64,000 nucleotides of DNA from Schoenoplectus triqueter (GCA_964058805.1 CAXKVV010000013.1:744001-808000); one strand, 5' to 3'. Positions 22,685-35,578 are shown, numbered from the stretch's first letter. Notes: generated by a model from the letters alone, not told the origin. Translations and numbers: made by a program.

Positions 22685-23600
22685 ACAGTTTATCGTACGC
22701 GCGCGCTTTTAAGTTTATATTATCCAGTAATTGAAGGTATCAAAATTTAGATGTCAATTAATTGCCTCTTGAACAATATGCAAAGTAAAGACCGTATTTT
22801 CACCAGAAGGATAAAGTAACTATAAATATACATGCAAAATAGCTCAAAAAAATACTCGGGAGTTAGAAGAGAGAATGTCTTTTGATATTTGGGATTTGAT
22901 AAATTCAATATTAGAAATTTAATTGAAAATTAGTGGCTCTGAGTGATTGACAATTATTTTTGTTGGCCGGTATTTCGACATCCTATTATTATGCTTAATG
23001 ACTATACGAGTTACAACCAAGCATATACTTTATAATAATTATTTTTGGCCCAATACAAATTTTTTGCTTTAATCCTATGAATTAATTTTTACAATAACTT
23101 GTGTTCCGCCTCCCTATGAATTATATTATGCACTATGTGTTTCATATTGCCTCTCCTATTTTGAAAATTGAAACTACTCTATATTTAAGCTTAATAAGAG
23201 ATGCATATGTGTTTTAGTTTGTTTGTTTTGAAATGATCCAACTTGAAGTTGATTGCGTGTTTAGTTATTTACATTTTGATTTTTGTATTAGTAAAGTAGA
23301 TATACGTTATGAAAGGAATGAGTTGAATATTTTCTTTTTAAATGATAATAAAATGAATTATTGTATTAGCATATGTTATTTATTTATTTTAATGGATAAA
23401 GATAGATTATAAATAAGTCTAATTCTGATGAGTAAGGATAGTGTATGATAAAAATAATTTTAAATAAATATGATAATGAACTCCATGTGATTCGTACTGT
23501 ATCAATTGACATTTTATTTATTTTTTTGAGAGAAAGATGAAAGTTTAGCTTACAAATTTCATTTTGTGTTTTATGAGGGCTTGAACTCATAACCTCTTTG
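22685..23600. other. AT-rich intergenic sequence
   Basis: No repeat partner and no credible frame. A short alternating CGTACGCGCGCGC stretch at about 22696 is the only oddity. Confidence 0.35.
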
Positions 23601-23612
23601 AGGCCATCCTAG

Positions 23613-24080
23613 TAGGATTGTAAACGAGCCGAGCCGACTCGACTCGGTAGTTACTTTGGAGCAAAAGGCTTTGGCTTGAGATTGGCTCGTTAACTTTGGA
23701 GCAAAAGGCTAACCGAGCTGGCTCATTAAGACTCGTTAAGGCTAATTTAATAATTAATAATATTTTTTATGATATTTTATATTAAAATTTATAAAAAAAT
23801 ATTAAAATAACTAATGATAAAATATTTTAAATAATTTAATATAATAATTTAATTACATGTCATACTATAAACTATTTACTATACTATAAATTCATAATAA
23901 AAATATATAAATAATAAATAATAATAGTTTAACGAGCCTAACGAACTGAGCCGACCTAAGTACAAACTCGGCTCATTAACTTAACGAGCCGGCTCGTTAA
24001 CAGCTCGATCCATTAACAAACGACCCAATAGCGAGTTGATCCCGAACGAATCACGAGACGAGTTTTTTTTGCCGATCCTA
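23613..24080. mobile_element. Small hAT element (468 bp) with perfect 8-bp duplication
   Basis: The element starts TAGGATTGTAAACGAGCCGA and ends TTTTTTGCCGATCCTA. It is flanked by CATCCTAG at 23605-23612 and 24081-24088. Both ends carry ACGAGCC / GGCTCGTTAA repeats, while the middle is nearly pure AT. No coding capacity. Confidence 0.88.
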
Positions 24081-24088
24081 CATCCTAG

Positions 24089-24770
24089 TTAGCTACCATT
24101 TAAGCTACTAAGACATTCTATTTATTATATAGTTTTTTATTTTTAAGTAAAAATAAAAAGAATATTCTTATCAATTTGCTATTAAAATTTCAGAAAATCA
24201 AAATGGACACGGAAAAATCACGCAACTGTATCGGCCATAAATCATTATCATGTCCATCATCGCCTGTGTATTCCACTCCAAGTTGCATGAAATTCTTCAG
24301 AAAGTTTGGAAAGAGATTTTTGAAAAGCAACAGTGCATTTTGGCAGTTGATAAGTCTAGTACGACCAACTCTGACCGTATATAATAACTTTAAATTTTAA
24401 AACGATCCCTTCTGAACTAATATAGATTTTACGATTAAATTTTAAAAATTTGTCCAATTTTGGTTCATGTTTTAGCCTTAGAATTTGTTTTTTCCTTATT
24501 TTTAAAATATTAATTTATTTTGTCAGTGACCGGTGCTAATTGAAAAAAATATCAGAACTTTCCAGTTTTCCATCAATATAGAGTATTGAAAATATTCGAA
24601 CAGATTAATTATCTCGTGAAAATCTGTGAATGTAATCTGTCCTGATTCGAATTGATCTAGACTAATGGGTAATCTGGACTCGGAAAAACCCCGGTCCTAG
24701 CAAAAGTTTGATTTCAAATTTCTCACCTTAATTAGCCCCCTCTAATCCGCCCCATCTTTATCTTTGATCC
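24089..24770. other. Intergenic sequence, no supportable gene
   Basis: A 74-codon frame at 24176-24400 (CMKFFRKFGKRFLKSN segment) has a basic, exon-like look but matches no family I know and has no clear gene context. Confidence 0.3.
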
Positions 24771-24778
24771 GTCTAGAT

Positions 24779-27700
24779 TAGTGGATTGAAAAAACCTATC
24801 CGGTCCAACCCGTCCCGGACCGGACCGTCCCCGGACCGTGGACCGGACCGTGCCTTGCCTTGGTCCGGTCCAACGGTGGGTCGGTTCTCCTTAAACCTGA
24901 AAATGGACCGTGCCGACCTGTCCCGTGCGGACCCATGGACCGTGCGGGACCGTGGACCGGACCGTCCCGGACCATGGACCGTGGACCGTGGACCGGACCG
25001 TCCCGAACCGTGGACCGGACCCCCCTCCCCCGCAGCCACCTTTTTTAATTAAAAAGTGCTAGCCTCCCCGTACAAAAATTCAAAAAAAAAATCACTTTTT
25101 TTATCTTTGCAGAAAAATCCGAAAAAAATCAAAAAAATAAAAAAAAAATCTCCAAAAATCTGAATTTTTCCCTCCCAAAAATATCTATAAATACCACTCC
25201 CATTTACATCTCAAAACACATCAAAATCTCATTCTCCCTCTCTTCTCAATCTATCAAATTCTCAAATTCTCAAATTTAATTTTCTTATTCCAAAAAACAA
25301 AAAAAATAGTTTAGAATTATAAATTTATTGTTAGTCCATTGAAAAAATTAACTAATCGAAGAAGGTAGAAGACTAAAAGGATAATATTCGGTATTCGTCA
25401 TTTCTCAATTTCATCATTGCGATAATATTTTCCCTTCAAGGTTAGTTTTTAATTTTAATTAGTTATAATTTTTATTTATAGAAATTAGTTATGTTGTTAG
25501 ATTTTATTCATAATTTTTTATTTGAAATTTGTAGAAATTAGTTTATTTGTAAAATCTAATTTTTTATTTGTATTTTTTTTTGTAGAAATTTATTTTTTTC
25601 TTAGAATAATATATTTTAGTTTTATGTTGTTAGATTAATAGATTTAGAATATTATATTTAATGTTAAATTAATTTTTTGTTAGAATTTATTTTAGAATGT
25701 TAAATTTATTTTTTAAGTAGAAATTTATTTAGATTGTTGATTTCTTTTGTAAATTTATTTATTCTGTTAAATTCATTTTTTTTTGTTAGAAATTTTTTTA
25801 GAATGTTAAATTTATTTAATAATTAGAAGATTTTTCTTATATTTTTTTTATAGAAATGGCAAATCCTCCTAATCCCGTGGATGATTTTATGCATCGGTTG
25901 AGTGTGAATATTTTTGGCGAAGATGTAGTTGATAATACAAACCCCTCACAATATTATCAACAACCACAAACTGACGCTCCATATTATCCACGACATGCAA
26001 ACCCCCCACTCCACCCTCAATCAAATTATATACCGCAAGATCTTAACTATCAACCTCAACAAACCCTTACATTTACTACACTGCATCATCCTCAATACGC
26101 CCCAAGTTCTCATGAAATAACCGAAGAATCCCCATCGCAAGTTCCGACCGCACCCTCTTCTGCCGCAGAAACTCCAACCTCAAGTTTACCCCCATCACCA
26201 ATGGAAGCGAAACCATCAGAAAAGAAAAGGAAGACAACTGGCCCCTCCTACGATGCACCTTGGTGGCGTTTTTATGAACAAACAAAGGACGCGAGCGGTG
26301 TCATGCTAAGCGGAAGGTGCAAGGTAAAAAAATGCAAAGTTTTTTATAGATATTCTAAGGCAAACGGTCTAAGTGCATTTAAAAAGTATACTGATAAACA
26401 TGTGACCAAAAATGAGGAACCACAAGATCAACCAGACCCTCGTTCAGTCCAAAGCGTTATAAACACGGATGGTAGTAGAACTCACCAAAGATACGATGAA
26501 AAAAGAATGTTGAGTGAGTTTGCTCGGTATATTGCCCAAAAAGAACAACTAATAAGTATGGGTAATTGCTTAAGTTTTGCCGGTTGGTTATCCGGGGTTG
26601 TGGCCAACCATTGTATAAGAGATTTCACCATAGAAAAATGGTAGCCGACTATAAGGTTTCAATTACCTCCGATATTTGGACGGCCGGTAAACACGGCCTT
26701 GGTTATTCTTGTGTTACTGCCCATTATATTGATGAAAATTGGATTTTACAAAAAAGAGTTTTAAGTTTTTGTATCATGGAATTTCCGCATACTGCACAAA
26801 TTATTTATCAATCTATTACTAGTGTTTTATAAGAATTTAATTTAAAAAGAGATTTAGAAAATAAATTTTTTTCGATTTCATTCGATAATACTAGTAATAA
26901 TATAAAGTCAATTGATTATTTTACTTGGTCATTAAACCCTATCATGAATGGCAAGATGTTTCATCAAAAATGTGCTTGTCATATTCTTCACCTTACCGTT
27001 AAGGCGGGTATTAAAACACAAGGTGTTAATGCATTAATTGTGAAATTTAAAAATAGTTTTCACCATATTTTTTCAAATAATATAAGAAAATAAGAATTTC
27101 ACGCCTTATGTGCCCGGTTGAGTTTGAGCAAGTTAAGAGTACCATGGGATGTAGATACCCATTGGAACTCGACCTATAGAATGTTTCATCGTTGTTTTCC
27201 TTACAAGCATGCTATAACCGAAACCTTAAATAACTCAACCGAATGGATTCATTTGCTTATCTCCGAGGGAGAATGGGACCAACTTGAGATGTTAAAATCC
27301 TTCCTCGGTGTCTTCTTCACGGCAACTGTCAAACTATCGTGCTCGTATATACCATCTACACATGAGTTACTTCATCATCTTTATCGCATATCCAAGGTGA
27401 ATTATCTTTTTTTTTATTCATTTTAAACTTCAACTTTTTTTCAATCTCATCTTTTTTCTATATTATTTTTTCTATCTCATTTTTTTCTATATTTTTTTCT
27501 TATATTTTTTTTTCTCAAAAGGTTTATCGTGAGATGGAAAATATAGAAAGTCTCGACTCATCTCTTTCTCCAATCGTAGAAGCAATGAAAGAAAAATTTC
27601 TCAAATATTGGGAGGAAGTACCCGCCGTGACAATTATTGCAAATTGTCTTCATCCATCTTTCAAGAAAAAATACGCCGTAAGCCTTCTTCAAAGGTATAA

Positions 27701-29027
27701 ACAAAATCTACATCTACGCACTAATAAGGAATATAACCGCGTAAATAGCTTATTAGAGGAGATGTTCAACATTTATAACTCCCGACGAAATACTAATAAT
27801 CCTTCTACTATCGGTCACAACATTAGGTATGAATTTTAATAATTATTCTTTCTATTACATAATTTATTCACTTATATTATGTTCATTTTTAATCGTATAG
27901 AAGTAATAGTTCATCCGGATTGCTAAATGAGTTGCGAGATGATGATTGTTTTGAAGATCAACAAATAAACAATAACGAATTACTGAGTTATTGTTTGGGA
28001 AGCATGGAAGATGATCAAATTGATATCCTGGAATACTGGAAGAGGAATGCAACTGTCTATCCAACATTGGCGATGATGGCGCGTGATGTATTTGCAGTGC
28101 CTGTGTCAACCGTCCCTTCTGAATCATGTTTTAGTTCGGCAAACAAGATTCTAACAGATAAGCCTACCAAATTGGGTTCAAAATTTTTCAAGCAACTTGT
28201 GTGCAATAAAGATTGGATTGACGCTGAAAGTCACATGCAACATGATACCACATTTGAGGCAGCAACATCCGCCATAGAAACTCAAGAAAGCGGTACCAAT
28301 ATCCCTGATATCTCTCTAGAAGATGATTCTGACGACCCATACGACATTCAAGACAACGACTTATGGTATATGAACAACGACTTCTAAGAGTTTGATATTT
28401 CTTACCATATCAATCTTTTTATCTATTTTTAAATATTTCAATTATTTTTTAAAATATTTTTTTTAAAGAACATTACTAACAAAAAAAAAGTTATAACTCC
28501 GCTTATGTTCTTTTTACATAGCCGGTCCCAAGCCCCGGGTTAAAGGAAGAGGGTAACTTAAAATATTATTCAAATTTTATTTTATAATTTTTTGTATTAT
28601 TTGTTTTTTAAATTATTAAAAAATATATAATTAATTCAATGAAAATTATTATTTAAAAATTAATAAATTTATTTTTCAACTTTTATAATTTTCTGAAATT
28701 TTATTTTTTTGTAATTTTTTTAAATTTTTAGTACTATTACATTTTTAAACAATTAAAAATAATAATTCGAATTAGTTAAAAATTATTATTAAAAATATAT
28801 ATGATAAATTATTATTTTTTTCAATTCATTAAAAAAAAAAGTGTGTCCGGACCGGACCGGACTGTGGACCGTCCCGTCCCGTCCCGTGGGGGTCCGGCCC
28901 TCGGGGGCCAACGGTGGGACAAGTTCGGTTTTTTCGAATTTGGACCGCCTAAGAGAGACCCGTGTGGACCGTGGACCGTCCGAGTTTGAACCGGACCGGT
29001 CCGGACCGGACCGTCTTCAATACACTA
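24779..29027 (+). mobile_element. hAT transposon (4249 bp) with intact ends and broken transposase
   Basis: Terminal inverted repeats are TAGTGGATTGAA at the left and TTCAATACACTA at the right (11 of 12 paired). The flanks are GTCTAGAT (24771-24778) and GTCTAGAC (29028-29035), an 8-bp target duplication with one change. Just inside both ends are G+C-rich arrays of GGACCG/CGGTCC (about 24800-25030 and 28848-29012), far above the local GC level. In hAT elements such subterminal arrays bind transposase. The transposase gene between them is annotated separately. The size and plan match autonomous plant Ac/Tam3-like elements. Confidence 0.93.
25856..28387 (+). pseudogene. hAT transposase gene, frameshifted and with stop codons
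   Basis: Exon 1 starts at the ATG 25856. It encodes a Pro/Gln-rich head and a BED-type zinc finger region (PWWRFYEQ, then CKVKKCKVFY, then KKYTDKHV, in which the first expected His is Tyr). The frame shifts near 26575-26640: the opening frame ends at 26644, while CGQPLYKRF and VADYKVSITSDIWT continue in another frame. In-frame stops follow at 26830 and 27091, where the paralogue at 3944-4375 has His and Leu. Introns at 27397-27521 and 27827-27900 have GT..AG borders and restore the frame. The C-terminal dimerisation region (hATC) is complete: DILEYWKRNATVYPTLAM, VPVSTVPSESCFSSAN, ILTDKPTKLG. The stop is TAA at 28385. The shift and two stops make an active protein unlikely. Confidence 0.9.
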
Positions 29028-29035
29028 GTCTAGAC

Positions 29036-30240
29036 CCACCTCATGCGAGCTAACCCGCCCCACCCACTCCGTCTTAGACCCGACCCACCCCTCTTAACCC
29101 AGCCCCCGATCGGGTCAACCCATAAAACCTGAACTCAAAACCCATGATACCCGAACAAACCCGGATCAGCTACCCACCTAATCCGGCCTAGGCCCGTGAT
29201 ACCCGCCCCCAACCCGTTCCTACCCGCCTATTTACTCGTATTGTAATTACATTGAAATGGTTCGATATGTTGTGCCAACACTCATTAATTTTTAAGAAAG
29301 AATTAATAGCAGTATATAATCAACTCTATTAAAATCATGATATGTTACCATTATATAATGAAATTAACAAATATTTTATACCGATATAAATTGGTCAATG
29401 GTAATGGATGTTTGGTACTGACATCAGGTAATTAATTATGTCAAGATTTACATATGCGTTAATTTTTGCTTTGTTAAGAGATAAGTCGATAATCCATTCG
29501 AAGAACACGTCATATTCATTATGGAATCGTTATTTTTGTTATTTTTAGTTAAGAAATGCTAATCAAACACTGAAATCGGTTAAACATAAAAAGTATCATG
29601 TGTGCTGGAATGATTGAACGGAAGTTTGAAGTTGCGTGGTTACAATTTCTTTTAAATCAGATTATAAATTCATTACTAATATCTAATCTCAAAACCAAAT
29701 TAGATTAAATTTATTATTTCAAAAATTACAATATAATTTTTTCAGATTTTATTTAGAACTTTTTAAATTAAATTTTATTTTAAATAATTAGAATTAATAA
29801 AACCAAATTAGTTAAAAATATTATATAAAACATTATGATAACAAATTTTATAGGTAATATTATCATTTTGGATATTTTCTGATTTTTTTTAGAATTTTTC
29901 AGAAATTTTCGACTTTTTGCAGTTTATTTGTGTTTTCATGAAATTACAAAAAAAAAAGCGTGCCAACTCCCTTGGACTGGACCAAATCACCCCTTGGCCT
30001 ATTCGTTCCAACCCGTCAGGATTCTATCCACGGTAGTTTAATACGAATTGTATTGAGAGTTTTTTATTTTAGATCATTCTAATCCGAATCATTTGATCCA
30101 TGCTCATTCTTAATCCGTAATCCGTCCTTATTCTTAAATCGGAGGGATTTAAACCGAACCGAACCGACATGTACAATTTTCAATACTCTAAATTTGATAG
30201 AGTTGCTCTTATTAATGATTATTTTTTCTTTTTAAAGTAG
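29036..30240. other. Intergenic sequence with a CCC-rich tract
   Basis: 29036-29230 is a run of ACCCG/CCCACC repeats (GACCCGACCCACCCCTCTTA, CCCATGATACCCGAACAAAC). It resembles hAT subterminal sequence and may belong to an older element into which 24779-29027 inserted; 29980-30170 has similar CCGAACCGAACCG sequence. I could not define ends. Confidence 0.35.
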
Positions 30241-30262
30241 CCTTGTGATCCTTTAAAATGAT

Positions 30263-30640
30263 ATGACTCAAATGTCAAGGACAAACGGAAGAATAAACGG
30301 TGGAAGTTGTGAGGCTCCTCTGCATTATGAAAGGAAGAGAAGACTCAACGCCGTGCCATATCTGGTTCGTGGGCCCGTCTACCAAAGACGCCTGCCTCCG
30401 TGCTTGGTGCGTCTCATATTCTCACATCCACTGTTGACTAAACCCGGCGCATCTGTACACCTTTCCTTTTGTCCGGGGCTCTCCTCGGGGCATTGCCACT
30501 GCTGGAGCCTGGACCGCTGGAGCGTCTTGTTTCTAAATTCGAGGTTCTGTAACTTTGATGACTGTATATAACAGTGCACATTCCCTCGTATGCTGCGTCG
30601 TGCTCGTGCAGCTTAAAATGACAGCCATCCGAATTATGAG
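30263..30640. other. Moderate-GC island, possible orphan promoter or exon
   Basis: This stretch is clearly richer in G+C than its surroundings. It has an open frame of 102 codons on the plus strand (MTQMSRTNGR start) and shorter ones on the minus strand. No motif is recognised. A TTGAC W-box-like site and a GTATATAACAG TATA-like site at about 30563 would fit an orphan promoter. Confidence 0.25.
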
Positions 30641-31140
30641 TGTTAATATACATATCATATTGTAATGATTATCAGCCATTATAAAGAAGTATTTATATTA
30701 ATATTCATATATAAAAATATTTTCTTCTTCTTTTTTATCTCTCCTATCTTTCTTTTTTTAAATATGTTTTCTCATATACATCTTTTATATGTTTTTCCTC
30801 TTTTTTATCACTCTCAAAGCACTATATTATATTTTCAAAATTCTATTCTCTTATTAAATAAATTTTATCTTATATTTATCTCGATTTTTTTAAATAAAAA
30901 ATTAAAAAAGTTGAAAAAACTATATAAAAAAAAAGACATTTATTGATGTGCTAGGGTAATATAAATTTTATTTATAGAATATGCGTGAGTGTTAATATAG
31001 ATATTTTATTGTAACGATTGTCATCCATTGAAAAAAGGGTATACATATTAACACTCATATATACAGACAAGTACATATTTCAATACGTATCGAACGGCTG
31101 TCATTCTGTATTGTACGGTGCAGCGAGTCAGATTACGCGA
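30641..31140. repeat. Two copies of a GTGTTAATATA unit
   Basis: GAGTGTTAATATACATATCA (about 30639) and GAGTGTTAATATAGATATTT (about 30988) start similar 80-base blocks, each followed by TTGTAAYGATT and ATTAACACTCAT-like inverse copies. Probably remnants of one element; no clear ends. Confidence 0.35.
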
Positions 31141-31170
31141 ATTCATACTGTATAGTATAAATTTCCGCCC

Positions 31171-31370
31171 GTGCAAGTAGAATAACAGTGGATTTTTTAT
31201 TTGAAGACAAAATAACATCAATATGTTGGAGCGTGCAAGTAGAATAACAGTAGATTTTTATTTATTTTTTGATTTGAGACAAAATAACATTAATGTGTTG
31301 GAGCGTGCAAGTAGAATAACATTGGATTATATTTATTTCTTGAAGACAAAATAACATTAATATGGTGGAG
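31171..31370. repeat. Three tandem units of 62-72 bp
   Basis: The unit GTGCAAGTAGAATAACAGTG ... GACAAAATAACATTAATRTG TTGGAGC repeats at 31171, 31233 and 31305. The units differ by small insertions and point changes. Confidence 0.8.
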
Positions 31371-31405
31371 AAAAGTTGGCATGAGTTCACCAAGCTTCTT
31401 GATAA

Positions 31406-31656
31406 GAGCATCCGCATTGGTGTCGACTGTCAAAATTAAATTTTTATGCCATATCATCAATTGACAATTTATTTTAAAAGTGGCATCCCTGGATAGAATG
31501 AAATTGTCAAAATGACACTTTCGTAATTAATTTTTTACTTCTTCCCTGACGTGGCTTGTCAAATTTAGACAATTGTCTAATTTTGCCTAGTCTCTGCATC
31601 CCTGAAATTCAAATGACAATTGTCAAATGAGATTTGACAATGGGATGTGGATGCTC
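31406..31656. mobile_element. PIF/Harbinger (Tourist-like) MITE
   Basis: Terminal inverted repeats GAGCATCCGCATTGGTG / GGGATGTGGATGCTC and a TAA duplication on both sides (31403-31405, 31657-31659). The 251-bp interior contains repeated TTTGACAATTGTC/GACAATTG motifs. Size, TAA target and GAGCATCC ends match Tourist-like elements. Confidence 0.85.
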
Positions 31657-31689
31657 TAAGGTTGCTTTATATTAATTAATGTGCTGAAT

Positions 31690-31860
31690 TTTTAATAAAG
31701 TTTTTTCAGACCTTTTAGGCCATGAAAATTTTAATAAGCTCCAATGTCATAAATAAAATTCGTACTTTCAATAATTATTACAAATCTCAATTCAAAATCA
31801 ACCATTTCAGAGGTCTTTAAACTAACTTTTTAGTTCAAATCCCTTTATACCTCCTCACTT
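31690..31860. repeat. Half of a fold-back repeat
   Basis: AATTCGTACTTTCAATAATT, CAAAATCAACCATTTCAGAG and TAACTTTTTAGTTCAAATCC match the right half of the inverted repeat at 49090-49310. Confidence 0.45.
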
Positions 31861-33229
31861 CCTGCAACTTTCATGTGCTGAATTTTTAATTCTATTAATT
31901 AATGCAAGTACAAACTAAAATGTTGCTTTATAAATACGTAGCCAATGGTTTAGGCATGCAGCTCCAGCTTATACAAAATTTCAAACCATCCACTCCACAT
32001 CCATCACTATAATATTAAATTGTACTTCCCTCTAACAAGTGCAATTAGACTAATTAGACTGAGCTATATCTTAGTTGGTGGTTCTGTTAATTCTAAATGG
32101 TTGCTTCTGCTAAAAGTTTGTTGCTCCAATCAAGGAGTTGCTTCAAAGATTATTTATTTCATTTTTTATACACAGCTGAAGAGTTTTAATTGAAACGAGC
32201 GGAGCAACGTAGACTTTTTGATATCGAACAAGCCTCTGAAAGAATTTACAATTTTAAAATAATCTATATCCAGGAAGAGTTTTACTCTCCTCTCTCCTAA
32301 ACTATGATACATCAGCAATTACTAAATATATTTGATTTTTTTTCTTTGGCAATTTATTTTCCACATTGAAGTCTGGAAACGAAGTGTTTGTTATTCCTAC
32401 ATTTATTATTTCGGAGTTTTTTTATTTTTTTTCATCTTTCTTAACATTAATATCTGAAAAGAAAAAAAGTTTATTTTCTTCTATTTATATTTTTTTTAAA
32501 TTTATTTCTCCACTATAATCAATAATACCTTTTCGACAGCCATAGCTCTTGCTTGTGTTGAAATGGTAATGTATTTTCTTAACTTTTTAATTGTTATTAT
32601 TATTTTTTCATTGGGAGAACAATAAAGTATTGTGATTCTTTACTCTTTTTAGATTGAATATTCTTTTAACCTTTATTGTAACATATGATCTTACTCATTA
32701 GATTTGGAAAAGAATGCTTTTTTCATCAAAGAGTACATACGAAAATCAACATGATAAAAAAATGATAAAAGACTGCAGATAAAGATGATGAACAAAAAGA
32801 AAAAAAATGATAAAATATATTTTGAAAGAATATATATATATGTTCAAAAATTTTCTAAAAATTACTTTATAGAAAAAAAATATTTTAAATATTAGATTAT
32901 TTATTTATGCTATATTTTTTTGGGCGAATCCCGATGAACAACTCTAGTAATATAGAAATAGGAGAACATTGCAAGCAGAGAGCTCACTTGGAAATATAGT
33001 ATATGTAAGTCCTTCAAATTAGAAAATTTTCACTGTTATTTTTTTCCTTTTAAACACACATATATAAAGAGCCAATCTTTTTTTTAGTACCTTTACTTCC
33101 ATAGATCTTTCCAGAAACTGCTCCTTCCGGAGGGATTAATTGCTCAGAAGGGATGTTAGGGGGAGGATGGATAGCCGATACCACTCAGATGTAGAGAGAA
33201 AGAGTCTGATTACCGGTGATTTCATAAGC
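31861..33229. other. AT-rich intergenic sequence
   Basis: No gene or repeat structure that I can support. Confidence 0.35.
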
Positions 33230-33600
33230 ATATTGATCGAATACCAATAACTTAAATTTTAAAATTCTACACCCGGAATTTTAATTAAAATAACTTAAAA
33301 TTTTTATATTATAATTATAGAGATTATAAATTTACATCATCTTGGGAATTAGTTTACAGTGTTTAATGATTTTAAAAAGATGATAATTTTTGGCCTTCAA
33401 AAATTAATATTTTTTTATTATTTTTAGAGTTATTTTTTAAAGTAAACTAACTCTAAAAATGATAAAAAATGATAATCTACAAGATTATGATATGAATAAT
33501 CTTTTAAGCTATTTAAATTATACTTTCGGACACAAGATTTTGAAATTTGAGTCGTAAGCGTTTCAGCTCAAAATGCTTATGGAATCACCGTAACCACGCT
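33230..33600. repeat. Degenerate fold-back MITE, family D relative
   Basis: GTTTAATGATTTTAAAAAGA and TTTTTAGAGTTATTTTTTAA pair with the AAAGTAAACTAACTCTAAAA region. The right end CTCAAAATGCTTATGGAATC has lost its partner. Confidence 0.45.
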
Positions 33601-33607
33601 ATATATA

Positions 33608-35575
33608 GTAAAGATAGCATGGTTTTAAGTTCACAGAGACCTTCCTGTAGGGATTTTATCGGTATAAATTAAAAAAAAATCAATTTAAAACACCAAAGAA
33701 TAATATCTTTAAAATGTGCTTGAGTCACCGGAAGGACGGTAAACGATTTGGAGACACGTACGACACCAAAAAAGCAATCAAGATCTCCTCCATATTATTC
33801 ATCAAGAACGACTCACAAACGTCTTCTCCATCTCTTGCTATGGCAATTGAGAGTGCTCTCCTTCATCATCTGGTTTTTCTCCATGAATTATAACTCTTAG
33901 ATGTGGTGAAAATGATTCTTAACATATGAGATGATCAAAACAAGTGCAGCAAAAATTCAACAAAATTTCAATACAGATATGGATAAAAAAAACTTTGGTT
34001 TCTTGATTATAGATATGGACTTTTAATAGATAAAAATCTTTCACTAATAGTTGGCAAAGTCGTCTCCAACTTTTACTAAATTTTGGAGCAAGAAAATTGT
34101 CCGAACTGAATAAAAAATCAAACCATGCCAAGATCTGCACGTGTGCTTAAAAAACCACCTGATACCTTTTCGGGCCGAACTGGCAACAAATTCAATTAGA
34201 ATCGTGGAGTCCAAAAACTTAGTTTTTTTACTTTGTCGGTCCGATGTCCACTCAGGTTGCATGAGATATGAAAATCTTCCCAGGACCCATTTTTCATCTA
34301 TTTTGACATACTTTTCAAACTCTTCGATAATATACTTAATTAATCATGTCCGCTGATTAATTAACTCATGTTAATGCTCGAGAACTCATACCAAATGATC
34401 AAAAATATTTATAGATTTTCTTCTTATACGGTGTGACCCTTGGGACCTCTATATATTTAGCAATGAGATTAAAACACTTTTAATTATAATAGATCATAAG
34501 TCGCACCTAGCAATGTGAATTATGATTCTAAAGTGATATAAATATAATGTACACTATAAATATCTTGGATGATGATAATCATCTCAAGCTCATTTCATGT
34601 CACATGAAATCCATAATGATATAAGACATGAACATATCATTCTTGTACTATATTATTTATCTAGGGGCACCCAATTTGGATATCATCGCTCACGTCAACA
34701 AACGAGAGAGACATTGATATTTTTGGTTTGTACTTCTTCATATAAAATATGTACATCGAGATAAAATATGTATGGTCATCAGTTATGGACAACGTTGGAT
34801 AATATCCACAAATATAAATTATTTGTATAAGAAAAATACTCATCTCATACCTAAAAATTAGCAAGTAAATAAAATACTAATAATACAAACTCAATTCTTA
34901 TAGTATCTTATTATAGGTAAAATCCAAAAATATATTCAATATATCATTTGTGCAATTGAGCCAATAAAATTTATCGGATGATTTGTGAAACACAATCATG
35001 ACTCAACTTATACTCTAATATTAGTAAATTATTATTCCTAGATAATTAATATATTAGGGATATTTTGGAGTTATTATTAATTAATGCATATATTTCATAA
35101 ATGAGTCAAACTCAATATAAAAACACCAAATAAATCAAAGAATAAATAATATATCATATATAATCATCATAATATATAACCTAAGTATAATCATCACATG
35201 ATTGACTGTAGATCACACTAACACTTTTCATGAGCTTAATTCAAAAAGTACATCAAATTTTAATTTATTATGTTCATTAAATTTTTCATATGAAAATCTT
35301 GGAGATGCAAAAATTTAGCGTGTATTGAGTTTTCCAAGTCACTGTTTTAATTTTTAAAAAACCAACTCTAAAAATAATAATAGAATATTCAATGTTTGTA
35401 TATTATCTTAAAAAATTAAAAATAGTGACTTAAAAATTTGAAAATAACCTAAATTTTTATATCCAACGAGATTTTCATATGAAGAATTTGATGAGCATAT
35501 TAAATTAAAATTTAGAGATAATTTGATATATTTTTTAATTTAAGATTATAAATTAAACTCACGTTATTTTCACTT
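33608..35575. mobile_element. Fold-back MITE family A, split by an LTR-like insertion
   Basis: GTAAAGATAGCATGGTTTTA ... GACCTTCC (to 33645) is the family A left end. The element resumes at 35224 (CTTTTCATGAGCTTAATTCA) and runs through its left arm, centre and right arm to AACTCACGTTATTTTCACTT (about 35573). The 1578 bp between do not belong to the family. Confidence 0.7.
33646..35223. mobile_element. Probable solo LTR (1578 bp) inside a MITE
   Basis: The insert begins TGTAGGGATTTTATCGG and ends GATCACACTAACA, i.e. TG..CA ends with short inverted termini. The flanking 5 bases are CTTCC (33641-33645) and CTTTT (35224-35228), a weak match to an LTR target duplication. The host MITE continues on both sides, which fixes the borders. 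Inside there are no gag-pol motifs; small frames (33919-34356) overlap on both strands and are not credible genes. A solo LTR of a Ty1-copia-like element is the likeliest reading. Confidence 0.55.
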
Positions 35576-35578
35576 ATA

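Noticed and set aside
24773..25052. Overlapping frames of 62-88 codons on both strands with Gly/Pro/Arg-rich repeats
   Set aside because: They are translations of the GGACCG subterminal array of the hAT element; any frame of this repeat is open.
31171..31370. CRISPR-like array
   Set aside because: The three units are direct tandem repeats without unique spacers, in plant DNA.
33919..34356. Three overlapping 71-73 codon frames
   Set aside because: They lie inside the LTR-like insert, overlap on both strands, and lack any retroelement or host motif.
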